Shown here in pieces: positions 21,019 to 29,850 of a stretch of DNA of 64,000 nt; within the stretch, counting starts at the first letter, position 1, and every line of letters starts with the position of its first letter. The position numbers and the translations under genes are program-made. This DNA comes from Dickeya lacustris. GTDB lineage: Bacteria > Pseudomonadota > Gammaproteobacteria > Enterobacterales > Enterobacteriaceae. The stretch lies in NCBI RefSeq assembly GCF_029635795.1, contig NZ_CP114280.1, forward strand, positions 1,364,001-1,428,000, read 5' to 3'. The notes under the pieces were generated by a model that had not been told where the DNA came from, searched no databases, and saw nothing but the letters and a program-made list of their open reading frames with translations.

Positions 21019-21465
21019 TTACGGGTAACGCCGACGAGCGTTCGCCTGTCTGGCGGCCTGTGCTTCTTCAATCGACACCACGCGGCGTCCAACAGGCCAG
21101 AGTGCAATGGCGGCTATTTTGAAGTTCGCGATTCCGACAGGAATGCCGATTATCGTCATGCACTGGGCTATCCCGCTGAGAATATGTGACAGGCAGAGCC
21201 ACCAGCCGAAGAGCAGAACCCAGAATATATTGAGCAACGTTCCACCTGCATTGAGTAACGTGCTTGTTTGGTCAGGGCGTAACTCAGCCACATGGATGGC
21301 TTCGTTGCCATAGGGGAATAAGGAGAGTTTTGTAATTTCCCAGCATGAGCGCGTCAAAGGCAGCGTGAATACCAGAACAATACTGATGATCGTTGCCACT
21401 AACCAGGCAAGTGTCGTGAAGAAACCTCCCAGCACAAAATTGATGATATTGAGTGCGCTACGCAT
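21019..21465 (-). CDS. yccF: YccF-family inner-membrane protein
   Basis: A 148-residue membrane protein with two YccF repeats, each a pair of hydrophobic helices (NFVLGGFFTTLAWLVATI; NIFWVLLFGWWLCLSHILSG). The motif SCWEITKLSLFPYGNEAI between the repeats and the later GIANFKIAAIALWPVGRRVV are family signatures. Function unknown. It is divergent from helD and upstream of yccS. Confidence 0.93.
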   Translation of the reverse strand: MRSALNIINFVLGGFFTTLAWLVATIISIVLVFTLPLTRSCWEITKLSLFPYGNEAIHVAELRPDQTSTLLNAGGTLLNIFWVLLFGWWLCLSHILSGIAQCMTIIGIPVGIANFKIAAIALWPVGRRVVSIEEAQAARQANARRRYP

Positions 21466-21621
21466 GCTCTGACGGCTCCAGCTCGGGCAAAAAATGGGGG
21501 GATCGAATTATCCCACGATGTGTCAGGTTATTGTAACGTGTTTTTCCGGCTAGAGCGTGTGGTCGCAGAACGGTTAAACTACAACTTTGAAGCATCTTCA
21601 CAGAAAAATGGTGCAGAGCTG

Positions 21622-23679
21622 ATGGAACTGAAATCAACAGTATTGGGGAAGCATCTGGCACAGCATCCCTATAATCGTGCGCAACTGCTCAATGCCGGTG
21701 TTCAGGTGAGTGGTGACAAACATGAATATGTCATTCCTTTTAATCAGTTACTGGCTGTCCGTTGTAAGAAAGGGTTGATTTGGGGCGAGCTTGAGTTTGA
21801 ACTGCCTGATAATCAGGTGGTTCGCTTGCATGGCACGCCGTGGCAGGAAACGCAGCACTTTTTCCGTCATGTTTTTAAAGCCTGGCAGAGCTGGAGCCAG
21901 CAGATGAGTGAGGTGTGTACGGCGGTGCTGCAACCACTGGCTGAGGCGATTTCTCACCAGATGAACGAGGATCGTTGGTTTGAGCAATCTTCGCTTGCTG
22001 CGTTACAGCAAAATATACGTGCTGGTCTGGCGGCATTGCCTCTGCCGCTAGAGCGTCTTGAGGAGTTTGCGCATTGCCGAGAGTATTATCAGCGTTGCCT
22101 GAACCTGCTTGAACACGGCGAAAGCCTGCGCCAACGCGCTAATCAGCAATGGGCGGATGCCGTCATTTCTCGTCGGAAAGCATTTTTCGAAACGGTTGAG
22201 CGCTCACCGCTCAATCCTGGTCAGTGCCATGCCGTGGTCAATGGCGAGCGTGGAGTGCTGGTTTTGGCTGGGGCCGGTAGCGGTAAAACCTCCGTTTTAG
22301 TGGCGCGAGCCGCGTGGCTCATGCAGCAAAATGGGGTATTGCCTCAGCAGATTCTGCTATTAGCCTTTGGCCGACAGGCGGCGCAGGAAATGAATGAGCG
22401 CATTCATGAACGCCTACAGACGGATGATCTTCAGGCCAAAACCTTTCACGCGCTGGCGCTGCATATTATTCAGCAGTGTGGGCGCAATGTTCCGACTATC
22501 AGCAAGCTGGAAACACAGTCTGAGTATCGGCGTGCCTTTTTGCTACAACACTGGCAACAGCAATGCGATGAAAAAAAGGCACAGGCAAAAGGGTGGCATC
22601 GCTGGTTAAGCGAAGAGTGGCAATCCGCATTGCCTGAGGGTGATTTTTGGCATGATGAAACGATTTCTGCTCGTGTTGTCAGCCGCCTGGAGCGCTGGCT
22701 AGAGCTTCTTCGCATGCATGGCGGTACACAAAGCGAGTTGCTGGCATTGGCTGATGAGGAGACTCGCCCGGCGTTACAGCAGCATTTGCGTTTGATGGCT
22801 CCTTTGCTGAAAGCCTGGAAAAAGGCGCTGAAAGAAGAAGGTGCTATGGATTTTTCCGGGCTTATCCATCAGGCGGTAAATTATCTGAATAAAGGGCGTT
22901 TTGTTAGCCCGTGGCAACATATCTTGATCGATGAGTTTCAGGATATCTCTCCACAGCGAGCCCGGTTGCTTGATGCTTTACGAAAGCAATCACCGGACTC
23001 ATCGCTGTTTGCCGTTGGCGATGACTGGCAGGCTATCTATCGTTTTAGCGGTGCGGCTTCGTCATTGACCGACGCCTTTACGCATCTGGCAGGCGAGGGC
23101 GCGCGGTGTATGCTTGATACGACATATCGTTTTAATCAGCGGATTGCCGATATCGCGAATCGGTTTATCCAACAAAATCCGCTGCAAATAAAGAAATCCC
23201 TTAACAGTTTGAATCGTGGCAATAAAAAATCAGTCGTTCTATTAGAGCAGCATCAGTTAGATGCATTACTGGATAAAATGAGCGGTTATGTCACGGCCAG
23301 TGAACGTATTCTGATTTTGGCGCGGTATCAGCATCTGCGCCCCGCTTTGCTGCAAAAGGCGAAAACCCGTTGGCCGCATTTACAGCTGGATTTTATGACG
23401 ATTCATGCCAGTAAAGGGCAGCAAGCCGAGTATGTGATTGTGCTGGGGCTTTGTGAGGGGCGGGAGGGCTTTCCTGCGCCAATGTACGAATCGGTTATAG
23501 ACGCCGTATTACTGGCACAGCCAGAACCGTTTCCCGATGCGGAAGAACGCAGGCTGTTGTATGTTGCGCTGACGCGAGCGAAACATCAGGTTTGGTTATT
23601 GTTTGATAGCGATGCGCCTTCGGTCTTTGTCGATGAATTGCATCAATTGGGTGTGCCGGTGCAGCGTAAGGCGGGATAA
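21622..23679 (+). CDS. helD: DNA helicase IV (HelD)
   Basis: SF1 UvrD/Rep-like 3-prime to 5-prime helicase. I start it at ATG 21622 (MELKSTVLGKHLAQHP), which matches the conserved N-terminus; the frame is open 34 codons further upstream but that part is not conserved. The 685-residue protein has a HelD N-terminal domain, Walker A LAGAGSGKTS at about 214-223, motif II DEFQDIS at about 437-443, motif III GDDWQAIYRFSG, motif V TIHASKGQQAEYVIVLG and motif VI LLYVALTRAKHQVW. All helicase motifs look intact. It is convergent with mgsA. Confidence 0.95.
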   Translation: MELKSTVLGKHLAQHPYNRAQLLNAGVQVSGDKHEYVIPFNQLLAVRCKKGLIWGELEFELPDNQVVRLHGTPWQETQHFFRHVFKAWQSWSQQMSEVCTAVLQPLAEAISHQMNEDRWFEQSSLAALQQNIRAGLAALPLPLERLEEFAHCREYYQRCLNLLEHGESLRQRANQQWADAVISRRKAFFETVERSPLNPGQCHAVVNGERGVLVLAGAGSGKTSVLVARAAWLMQQNGVLPQQILLLAFGRQAAQEMNERIHERLQTDDLQAKTFHALALHIIQQCGRNVPTISKLETQSEYRRAFLLQHWQQQCDEKKAQAKGWHRWLSEEWQSALPEGDFWHDETISARVVSRLERWLELLRMHGGTQSELLALADEETRPALQQHLRLMAPLLKAWKKALKEEGAMDFSGLIHQAVNYLNKGRFVSPWQHILIDEFQDISPQRARLLDALRKQSPDSSLFAVGDDWQAIYRFSGAASSLTDAFTHLAGEGARCMLDTTYRFNQRIADIANRFIQQNPLQIKKSLNSLNRGNKKSVVLLEQHQLDALLDKMSGYVTASERILILARYQHLRPALLQKAKTRWPHLQLDFMTIHASKGQQAEYVIVLGLCEGREGFPAPMYESVIDAVLLAQPEPFPDAEERRLLYVALTRAKHQVWLLFDSDAPSVFVDELHQLGVPVQRKAG

Positions 23680-23762
23680 AAAAGAGGTGTTCTGATTAGG
23701 CGTTGATAGCGATTGAATCACCCCTCGCATGTGAGCAATGTGGCCGAGAATAAAAGGATTGT

Positions 23763-23802
23763 CACAGCCAGCGCAGGTTGTTGACCCCATGCGCTGGCTG
23801 TG
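23763..23802. terminator. Strong hairpin between convergent helD and mgsA
   Basis: A perfect 13-bp stem (CACAGCCAGCGCA / TGCGCTGGCTGTG) with a 14-base loop lies between the two converging genes. There is no T-tract on either side, so it may instead act as an mRNA 3-prime stabiliser. Confidence 0.55.
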
Positions 23803-23813
23803 AGGCGAGAGGC

Positions 23814-24272
23814 TTACTTCAGGCGCCCTTGAAGATAGCGCTGGTAATCAGGAATAGTAACGGTAAGTGCCTGACTGAATAACGCTGAGTTGATCAGAAA
23901 ATCAGCCGTGGAGCGATTGGTTGCAACCGGTATGTTCCAGACGGTCGCCAGACGCAGCAATGCTTTGACGTCGGGGTCATGTGGCACTGCGTTCAGTGGG
24001 TCCCAGAAAAAAATCAGCATGTCGATTTTCCCCTCGGAAATCAAGGCGCCCACCTGCTGATCACCCCCCATAGGGCCACTCAGCATGCTCCTGACCGGCA
24101 GACCTGTATGCAACTGAATCAGGTTTCCGGTTGTACCTGTCGCATACAAGTGGTGTTCTGCCAGTTGGCTTTTATTCGCGGCAACCCATTCCAACAATGA
24201 TTCTTTGCAGTGATCGTGCGCAACCAAAGCGATGTGCTTATGCACTTCGATTGTGCGGGTGGTGTACTCCAT
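23814..24272 (-). CDS. mgsA: Methylglyoxal synthase
   Basis: Converts dihydroxyacetone phosphate to methylglyoxal and phosphate, a bypass of lower glycolysis when phosphate is short. The 152 residues have the length of the E. coli enzyme. Catalytic residues fall at the expected positions: H19 (VAHDHCK), D71 (GPMGGDQQ), H98 and D101 (VPHDPDV). It is a single-gene unit convergent with helD. Confidence 0.97.
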   Translation of the reverse strand: MEYTTRTIEVHKHIALVAHDHCKESLLEWVAANKSQLAEHHLYATGTTGNLIQLHTGLPVRSMLSGPMGGDQQVGALISEGKIDMLIFFWDPLNAVPHDPDVKALLRLATVWNIPVATNRSTADFLINSALFSQALTVTIPDYQRYLQGRLK

Positions 24273-24422
24273 GGTGGCATCCTTAAAACAGTGAGGTTGC
24301 TACAGATTACGGAAACACTGTTTCAGAGAAAAGTGACAGACTGAAAAAATGCGAGCATCTTTCCAAAAACGGTGTTTTTTGCCTGTTAAATCAGCATGCT
24401 GAATCATTTGCTCGATAATGGC

Positions 24423-25067
24423 TTATCGATTTTCTTGCTGGGCCCATTCAAGAAAACGCTGGCGCGTTTCTTTATCCGCCTGTTTAAACCAGTATTGCAT
24501 AATACCTAATGGGTCCAACGGGTGAGAGGTCGTTGGGGAGAGGGCGACGGTTGGCGGATTGGTAGAAAAGGCAAATGCGCTCACTGAAGCGGTCTGGCCA
24601 GACTGATTATAATCGGCCATGCGCTTTTCTATTTCTCGGCTGGGTGTTGCCTCATCAACGCGCAATACATCCATGCGTATAGGGATCGGTAGATTTTTAC
24701 TGTCCAGCAGTTGATAGTCCGGTGACTGGCTAAAACGCTCTTGCGCTTCCCGCGAGTCCAATACCGGCAAATGAATGGCTACTTCGGTTAAATAACGGGC
24801 GTCAAATACCACGATAAGCGTTGGAGAACGATAGAGCTGCTTCTCGGTGGCCGATGACGAAACCGAGCGTAACACCTGGAAAACGAGCTGGTGGTAGCCT
24901 TTTTCTAATTCCAGGCTGCCAGCACCGTTGAGTAATAAGCTAGAAACCCTTTTTCCGTCCACCATGATTAATTCAATATCAGGCTGGAGCTTGAGCGTGG
25001 TCGCCATCGCCTGTTCACTCAGCAGTAATAACCACAGCGTGGTGGCGAGAACGGAAATAATTTTCAT
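24423..25067 (-). CDS. csgI: Curli-assembly inhibitor CsgI (YccT, UPF0319)
   Basis: A 214-residue UPF0319 periplasmic protein. A signal peptide is clear (MKIISVLATTLWLLLLSEQAMA, cleavage after residue 22; 22 residues shown here as two parts would be MKIISVLATTLW and LLLLSEQAMA). The mature part begins TTLKLQPDIELIMVDGK and includes the family signature LELEKGYHQLVFQV. E. coli YccT (CsgI) restrains curli fibre assembly; whether that holds here, in a plant pathogen, is not shown by the sequence. The position between mgsA and yccU is conserved. Confidence 0.88.
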   Translation of the reverse strand: MKIISVLATTLWLLLLSEQAMATTLKLQPDIELIMVDGKRVSSLLLNGAGSLELEKGYHQLVFQVLRSVSSSATEKQLYRSPTLIVVFDARYLTEVAIHLPVLDSREAQERFSQSPDYQLLDSKNLPIPIRMDVLRVDEATPSREIEKRMADYNQSGQTASVSAFAFSTNPPTVALSPTTSHPLDPLGIMQYWFKQADKETRQRFLEWAQQENR

Positions 25068-25306
25068 AGCGGCCCCGTGGCGGATTTCATGATGGTATTG
25101 TTAAGTAATGCTCAGAATGTGTCAAAATTTTAAAAATGAAATATTTGGTTATTGTTCAGGCGCACTGGGGGAAGAGGAATCGAATAGTGTGATGTCATAG
25201 GCAAAATGGCAGCGGCCTGCCGGATATGTTACGTGATATCGCGTGTGCCCAAGCGTGCTGTGCCGGGAGTGGGTAACGTCTGACGGGGTAAATTGGAGGG
25301 AAAATC

Positions 25307-25720
25307 ATGCAAGATAACGAACTGAAAAATTTACTAAATTCAGTAAAGACCATCGCAGTTGTCGGTGCCAGCGATAAACCAGACCGACCAAGCTATAGCG
25401 TGATGGCGTATCTGGTCGAACAAGGTTATCGCGTGATCCCCGTGAGCCCTCGTCTGGCGGGGCGCGATGTCCTTGGGCAAACGGCGTATGCTTCTCTTGA
25501 TGACATTCCCGAACCGGTGGATATGGTGGATGTCTTTCGCCAATCTGATGCGGTTTTTGACGTGGCGCAGGCGGCTATTGCCATGGGGGCAAAAGCGCTT
25601 TGGTTACAGATAGGTGTGATTAACGAAGCCGCCGCTGTATTAGCGCACAGTGCCGGGCTGGCAGTGATCATGGATCGCTGCCCTAAAATTGAAATTCCCA
25701 GACTGGGGCTGGAAAAATAG
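25307..25720 (+). CDS. yccU: CoA-binding Rossmann-fold protein YccU
   Basis: A 137-residue single CoA_binding domain protein. The nucleotide-binding turn VVGASDKPDRPSYSV lies near residues 18-32, followed by GYRVIPVSPRLAGRDVLG and the late MDRCPKIE motif that is strongly conserved in the family. Function unknown; such proteins bind CoA and resemble the N-terminal part of succinyl-CoA synthetase alpha. A strong ribosome site (GGAGGGAAAATC) precedes the ATG. Confidence 0.92.
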   Translation: MQDNELKNLLNSVKTIAVVGASDKPDRPSYSVMAYLVEQGYRVIPVSPRLAGRDVLGQTAYASLDDIPEPVDMVDVFRQSDAVFDVAQAAIAMGAKALWLQIGVINEAAAVLAHSAGLAVIMDRCPKIEIPRLGLEK

Positions 25721-25796
25721 CCTTCCCTTTCCTGGGCGCTGTTTCCTGCCACCGTGTGTCGCGCATGGGTGTGACAGGAAGACATACAGCACGTTG

Positions 25797-26105
25797 TTAA
25801 TGTAAGAGGCGCGGCGCGTGGCGTTTAATGGTTTGCGCCAGAGCATCCAGCGATGGGTGCTCAAGCGCGTCAGCCACTGCGTTGACGAGCTGCTCTTCCG
25901 CCAGATATGTGTGAATCGGGCGGCCAAACTGATCCTCCATCACGACGTGATACCAAGGCGCACTACGCAGTGTATCGCTAGCGGACAGCTCTTCCCATTT
26001 CGGCTTGGCCAGAGAATACTCTGGGTCGATATCGATAATGACGCCGGGGAATCCCAGTAGCTTATGACGAATCTGCTGTCCGATAGCAAATTTACAGTTA
26101 ATCAT
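25797..26105 (-). CDS. hspQ: Heat-shock protein HspQ
   Basis: Small DnaA-binding, Lon-associated heat-shock protein; in E. coli it stimulates degradation of mutant DnaA and acts as a Lon specificity enhancer. The start is set at ATG 26105 ([14 protein letters not shown]) by homology and a GGAGG site (26111-26115 on the minus strand); the frame extends 14 codons upstream without conservation. The 102-residue protein contains [23 protein letters not shown] and [10 protein letters not shown] followed by [10 protein letters not shown], all typical of the family. It is convergent with yccU. Confidence 0.94.
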   Translation of the reverse strand: MINCKFAIGQQIRHKLLGFPGVIIDIDPEYSLAKPKWEELSASDTLRSAPWYHVVMEDQFGRPIHTYLAEEQLVNAVADALEHPSLDALAQTIKRHAPRLLH

Positions 26106-26330
26106 ATAACCTCCTGAGAAACGTGTTACACCCGTTAAATGGGGCACCTTCGGCAGTTTTCAAGTTGTCAGATGCGCTATCCTGCTCATTGGCAGCGGCG
26201 TTATCCAGTCAAGTGTTATACCCGGTTGCGCTATAATAATCATAGGTAGTTTGCGGTAAAAATACGCGCAAAAAGCACGCATGTTATGGCGATTTTTTGG
26301 TCTATTTGGCCATGGGAGCAGGAGAGCGCG

Positions 26331-26609
26331 ATGTCGATAGTTTCCGTAAAAGGGTGGGTCCATGGTTTGGTTCAAGGCGTAGGCTTTCGCTATCACACCC
26401 AGCTACGTGCCCGAGAACTCGGTATCACCGGTTATGTGTATAACTGCGATGATGGCAGCGTCGAGTTTGTTGCCAGCGGTGAAACTCTGGCGATAGCGCA
26501 GTTCATCGAATGGTTAAAACGCGGCGGGCCGCAGCACGCCAGAGTAGATAATGTCCTGATAGAACCTCATCCATTGATAGCGTTTGCGTCCTTCTCTATT
26601 CGTTACTAA
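26331..26609 (+). CDS. acyP: Acylphosphatase
   Basis: Hydrolyses acyl phosphates. The 92-residue protein, started at ATG 26331 behind GGAGAG, has the family signature [11 protein letters not shown] with catalytic R20 and the second catalytic residue N38 ([12 protein letters not shown]). The final residues SIRY are family-typical. The last four codons and stop are the first part of an 18-bp tandem duplication (next entry). Divergent from hspQ, convergent with tusE. Confidence 0.95.
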   Translation: MSIVSVKGWVHGLVQGVGFRYHTQLRARELGITGYVYNCDDGSVEFVASGETLAIAQFIEWLKRGGPQHARVDNVLIEPHPLIAFASFSIRY

Positions 26610-26633
26610 ACCTGAATTCGTTACTAAACCTGA
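26598..26633. repeat. 18-bp perfect tandem duplication at the acyP stop codon
   Basis: ATTCGTTACTAAACCTGA is present twice without mismatch (26598-26615 and 26616-26633). The first copy carries the Ile-Arg-Tyr-stop codons of acyP; the second is untranslated. The exactness suggests a recent event. Confidence 0.9.
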
Positions 26634-26676
26634 GCCTGTACGTCATCCATAACGAGAGGCTGAATAGGGATGAGCA

Positions 26677-27006
26677 TTAAATACACTTTACGGGTTTAGG
26701 GAGTCCGGCAATTTTTGTGGCTTGCTTGGCTGGCCCTTTGGGAAAAAGACGATAGAGATAGCGGCTATTGCCTTTCTCTTCACCATATTTCTGCGCCATC
26801 GCTTTAACCAACATGCGAATGGCTGGCGAGGTATTGAATTCAAGGTAGAAAGCGCGTACGAACCGCACAACTTCCCAATGCGCTTCACTCAGTGCAATGC
26901 CTTCCTGTTCAGCCAATAGTGGTGCCATTGCTTCTTGCCAGTCATTGCTGTTTTTCAGGTATCCCTGAGTATCCGTTTCAATATCCCGGCCTTCAAATAC
27001 AAACAT
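26677..27006 (-). CDS. tusE: Sulfur-relay protein TusE
   Basis: Last carrier of the Tus relay, accepting persulfide from TusD and delivering it to MnmA for 2-thiouridine formation in tRNA. It is a 109-residue DsrC-family protein with the essential cysteine at the penultimate position (C108 in PVKCI) and family blocks [17 protein letters not shown] and [24 protein letters not shown]. Its place between acyP and yccA is conserved. Confidence 0.95.
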   Translation of the reverse strand: MFVFEGRDIETDTQGYLKNSNDWQEAMAPLLAEQEGIALSEAHWEVVRFVRAFYLEFNTSPAIRMLVKAMAQKYGEEKGNSRYLYRLFPKGPAKQATKIAGLPKPVKCI

Positions 27007-27102
27007 ATTGCCTCAGTACCACGTGATGCGTCTTAGCGTTTAGTCGGCGGGTATTTTAACAAATGGAATGGGTGATCTGGCAAGCGATGCGCAAGCAAAA
27101 TG

Positions 27103-27127
27103 AAAAAAGGCACCGCAAGGTGCCTTT
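27103..27127 (-). terminator. Rho-independent terminator of yccA
   Basis: The stem AGGCACC / GGTGCCT with a GCAA-type loop is followed on the minus strand by six T residues. It is 34 bases past the yccA stop codon. Confidence 0.88.
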
Positions 27128-27160
27128 GCATGCATTCGTTATTGCTGCGTTGGTGTGGTG

Positions 27161-27829
27161 CTATTCGCTGCGCGACATGCCAAGCAGACTCAATAAGCTG
27201 ACAAATAAATTGTAGATGGAAACATACAAACTAACGGTGGCACGAATGTAATTAGTTTCACCGCCATGAATAATATTGCTGGTTTCCCACAAAATCGCGC
27301 CGGCAGAAAACAGAATAAACATCGCACTGATGGCCAGATGCAAGCCAGGCAGATTAAGGAACAGGTTTGCCAGTGTCGCAACGAGTAACACGACAAACCC
27401 GGCCATTAGCATGCCAGACAGGAAAGACATGTCTTTGCGGGTCGTCAGCACATAGGCGGAACAACAAAAGAACACCAGCGCGGTGCCGCCAAGAGCCAGC
27501 ATAATAATGTCGCTAGCGCCTGCGGCGATAAGCGCACTTAACATCGGGCCAAGGGTGTATCCCATAAAGCCCGTCAGGGCAAACGTCGCCAGAATACCGG
27601 CAGGGCGTTCGGCCAGACGATAAGTGAGAAACATCAAACCGTAGAAGCCGACCAACGTCAGAATTAAGCCAGGAGAAGGCAGCTTCAGCAGGGTACTGAG
27701 CGTCGCGGTGACAGCGGAAAACCCCAGTGTCATCGATAACAGAAAATAGGTATTACGCAGAACCTTGTGACTACTCAGTAGCGATGAGGCGCCTGTGCGC
27801 GTAGAGGTAGAAGTAATGATACGATCCAT
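27161..27829 (-). CDS. yccA: Bax-inhibitor-1 family protein YccA (FtsH modulator)
   Basis: Inner-membrane protein of 222 residues with seven hydrophobic helices, BI-1/UPF0005 family. In E. coli YccA binds and is degraded by FtsH and protects SecY from degradation when translocation is jammed. The N-terminus carries about 30 polar residues before TM1; helix motifs include [19 protein letters not shown] and [19 protein letters not shown]. It is a single gene, divergent from serT, with its own terminator. Confidence 0.94.
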   Translation of the reverse strand: MDRIITSTSTRTGASSLLSSHKVLRNTYFLLSMTLGFSAVTATLSTLLKLPSPGLILTLVGFYGLMFLTYRLAERPAGILATFALTGFMGYTLGPMLSALIAAGASDIIMLALGGTALVFFCCSAYVLTTRKDMSFLSGMLMAGFVVLLVATLANLFLNLPGLHLAISAMFILFSAGAILWETSNIIHGGETNYIRATVSLYVSIYNLFVSLLSLLGMSRSE

Positions 27830-28015
27830 AAATAACGACTCTCTGTGATTTAGGGGCCATTGTTGTGATTTTAAAGATAGATAGTTGCCATATGTTATTA
27901 AAGCCGTTTTACCCTTCTTTACTCATCATATAGCGTAAAATTTGACATAAATGATGGTTTTGTGCGCGCTTGCATGCACTTTGGCTGTTTTTGCGGCAGT
28001 TGAGCAATATGGCGC

Positions 28016-28044
28016 TTTACAACATTCATCGTACTGTTTATAGT
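28016..28044 (+). promoter_or_regulatory. Promoter of tRNA-Ser
   Basis: TTTACA and TATAGT are separated by 17 bases, with a GC-rich discriminator (TCGCGTCG) after the -10, as in stable-RNA promoters under stringent control. The -10 ends 12 bases before the mature tRNA. Confidence 0.75.
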
Positions 28045-28056
28045 TCGCGTCGTTGC

Positions 28057-28144
28057 GGAGGAGTGGCCGAGTGGTTGAAGGCACCGGTCTTGAAAACCGG
28101 CGACGCGAAAGCGTTCTAGAGTTCGAATCTCTACTCCTCCGCCA
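28057..28144 (+). tRNA. serT: tRNA-Ser (UGA)
   Basis: An 88-base class II tRNA with encoded CCA. The acceptor stem GGAGGAG pairs with CTCCTCC, the D-arm is GGCCGAGTGGTTGAAGGC, the anticodon loop CTTGAAA gives anticodon TGA, the long variable arm is CGACGCGAAAGCGTT and the T-arm is GAGTTCGAATCTC. It reads UCA and other UCN serine codons. The yccA-serT adjacency is as in E. coli. Confidence 0.98.
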
Positions 28145-28153
28145 AAATTCTAA

Positions 28154-28184
28154 CGGGTCAGCAAATGCTGGCCCGCTTTCGTTT
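28154..28184 (+). terminator. Terminator after tRNA-Ser
   Basis: The stem CGGGTCAGCA / TGCTGGCCCG (one G-T pair, 2-base apparent loop) is followed by CTTTCGTTT, nine bases past the tRNA end. Confidence 0.82.
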
Positions 28185-28252
28185 ATGCGCGATATTCCTC
28201 TCTTGTGTTTGTGGCTAGCGCTACGTCGCCTTTCAAGTCTCTTTCTAGTGAA

Positions 28253-28618
28253 TCATTGTGCTGATGATGACAGCTCACGCTCCAGCCAATACAGAATCAC
28301 ATTCACAATATAGTCTTTCTGTTTCAGGGTTAATGCAGCGTGCTGTGGGATGCCGTGCCATTTCTCCAGGCAGCGACGACAGCAAGTGGCCGTGGCGTGT
28401 TGGGCGATAAAAACCGGATGCCCACGCATGGGCGTCTGTTTACCATCATTCACGGGGGTGGCAGGCATCAGGCGCTGTGCAATAAAGTCAGCGGCGTGGG
28501 CTGCAATCACCGCTTTGCCCTTGTTAATACAGTATGCTCGCTCCTTTGCGCCTAACTGAAAACGCTGGCGAAAACGAGAGCGCGATAAGCGTGAAAACAG
28601 CGAGTCAAAGGCGGACAT
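28253..28618 (-). CDS. DUF4186 family protein
   Basis: A 121-residue cytoplasmic protein with the DUF4186 signature GHPVFIAQHATATCC followed by CLEKWHGIP (two adjacent cysteines, a third Cys and histidines suggest metal binding, but this is inference). Function unknown. I start it at ATG 28618 (MSAFDSLFSRL), the usual family N-terminus; the frame is open to ATG 28678, which would add 20 residues. Convergent with the tRNA-Ser gene and divergent from the UspF-like gene. Confidence 0.82.
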   Translation of the reverse strand: MSAFDSLFSRLSRSRFRQRFQLGAKERAYCINKGKAVIAAHAADFIAQRLMPATPVNDGKQTPMRGHPVFIAQHATATCCRRCLEKWHGIPQHAALTLKQKDYIVNVILYWLERELSSSAQ

Positions 28619-28830
28619 AGCAGAAATAGCCTGATAGAACGTGATGACGTTTAAGACTATGCTTGCTGTCTCATCCATTCAATATTTTTATAACTTATTG
28701 TATTTTATTACGAATATTGTGACTTGAATATCGATATACCTCACAAACGGGGTAAAAATCGGGCGCCTGGCACACCGAAACGGACTACGCTTTGACTATA
28801 GCAATATGCGTATTACGCAAGGAGGTCATC

Positions 28831-29259
28831 ATGTACAACACCATTTTAGTCCCGGTGGATATTGAAGAAGAGGAACTGACACAAAAGGCGTTATTACATG
28901 CGGTTGCGCTGGCTAAACCCTCGCAGGCTACGGTGCATTTGTTCCATGTACTTCCAGATGCTTCGGCGTTTATGTCGGCTTATTCTTTTGGTATCAAAGA
29001 GTTCGAGAATGAAGCGGTTATCAAGGCGGACGGCAGGTTACATGCACTGCTGAAAACCATCGATTTACCCGCTGAACGCCTCTCTCACAGCATCAGCTTT
29101 GGTATTCCCCGGGACGAGGTTCTCGCGCTGGCAAAGGAAATTGACGCCGATTTGATAGTGATTGGCTCACGTCGGCCTAATGTAAAAACCTACCTGCTGG
29201 GATCGAACGCAGCGGCGATCGTTCGTCATGCGCCAACCTCGGTATTGGTGGTGAGGTAA
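28831..29259 (+). CDS. Universal stress protein, UspF-like
   Basis: A 142-residue UspA-fold protein beginning MYNTILVPVDIEE, preceded by a strong AAGGAGG ribosome site that fixes the start at 28831. The ATP-binding loop at the end of the domain is visible (GSRRPNVKTYLLGSNAAAIVRHA, key residues G-x2-x9-G-S/N), placing it with the ATP-binding UspF/UspG class. It closely resembles E. coli UspF, but the family is paralogue-rich so no symbol is assigned. It is a single gene. Confidence 0.88.
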   Translation: MYNTILVPVDIEEEELTQKALLHAVALAKPSQATVHLFHVLPDASAFMSAYSFGIKEFENEAVIKADGRLHALLKTIDLPAERLSHSISFGIPRDEVLALAKEIDADLIVIGSRRPNVKTYLLGSNAAAIVRHAPTSVLVVR

Positions 29260-29419
29260 GACGGGAGACGATGCGGTTTTGCCACTGGCACTGTGCTGGA
29301 TATAACCCATCGCGCAGGCAACGCCGTAACGTGCTTTTGATTAAGTTGTTTGGGCACATTAATGCAAATCACGCCGATTTGTGGTGTGAGCGAGGTGTGT
29401 TTGCAGTAGCCGAGGCGGG

Positions 29420-29638
29420 CTATTCGCGTTGCGGGGGAGCGACCGGTGCGACGATAGCCGGTTGCTCAACGCGGGGCGATGACTGGCTTTGGTGGTGGAA
29501 AAATGCGCCAATAGCGGAATAGGCGAAACGGCCAAACAGGATCAAAAAACTTATCATCAATACAGTACGAGCAATGCGCGTACCGGGCCGTCGTCGCTGA
29601 CGTAAAGCAATGCGTCGTTTATGGGTCAGTGTTGTCAT
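29420..29638 (-). CDS. yfgG: YfgG-like small membrane protein (DUF2633)
   Basis: A 72-residue protein with a very basic N-terminus (KRRIALRQRRRPGTR), one membrane helix (TVLMISFLILFGRFAYSAIG) and a short tail with HHQSQ. The block ISFLILFGRF-YS matches E. coli YfgG, which is tied to nickel and cobalt tolerance there. It lies downstream of ppx as in E. coli, but the intervening yfgF is absent here. Confidence 0.82.
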   Translation of the reverse strand: MTTLTHKRRIALRQRRRPGTRIARTVLMISFLILFGRFAYSAIGAFFHHQSQSSPRVEQPAIVAPVAPPQRE

Positions 29639-29850
29639 AACCAGTGGTTTCTCCGTGTTTCGCGAACAGTCGCTGTATTTTATTTAGGCACAAGCGGGGG
29701 AAGGGGTCAATCTGGCAGGGGAAAAAAGCGCACAACAATGTGGCCGGATGTGCGGTTTGTATGAAGTATGTGACGAGCGGCACAGAAAAATCGGTATCAA
29801 AACGGTGCCCGGCCATCCTGTGGCAGTACGACCGGGCGGGATGTTACAGG

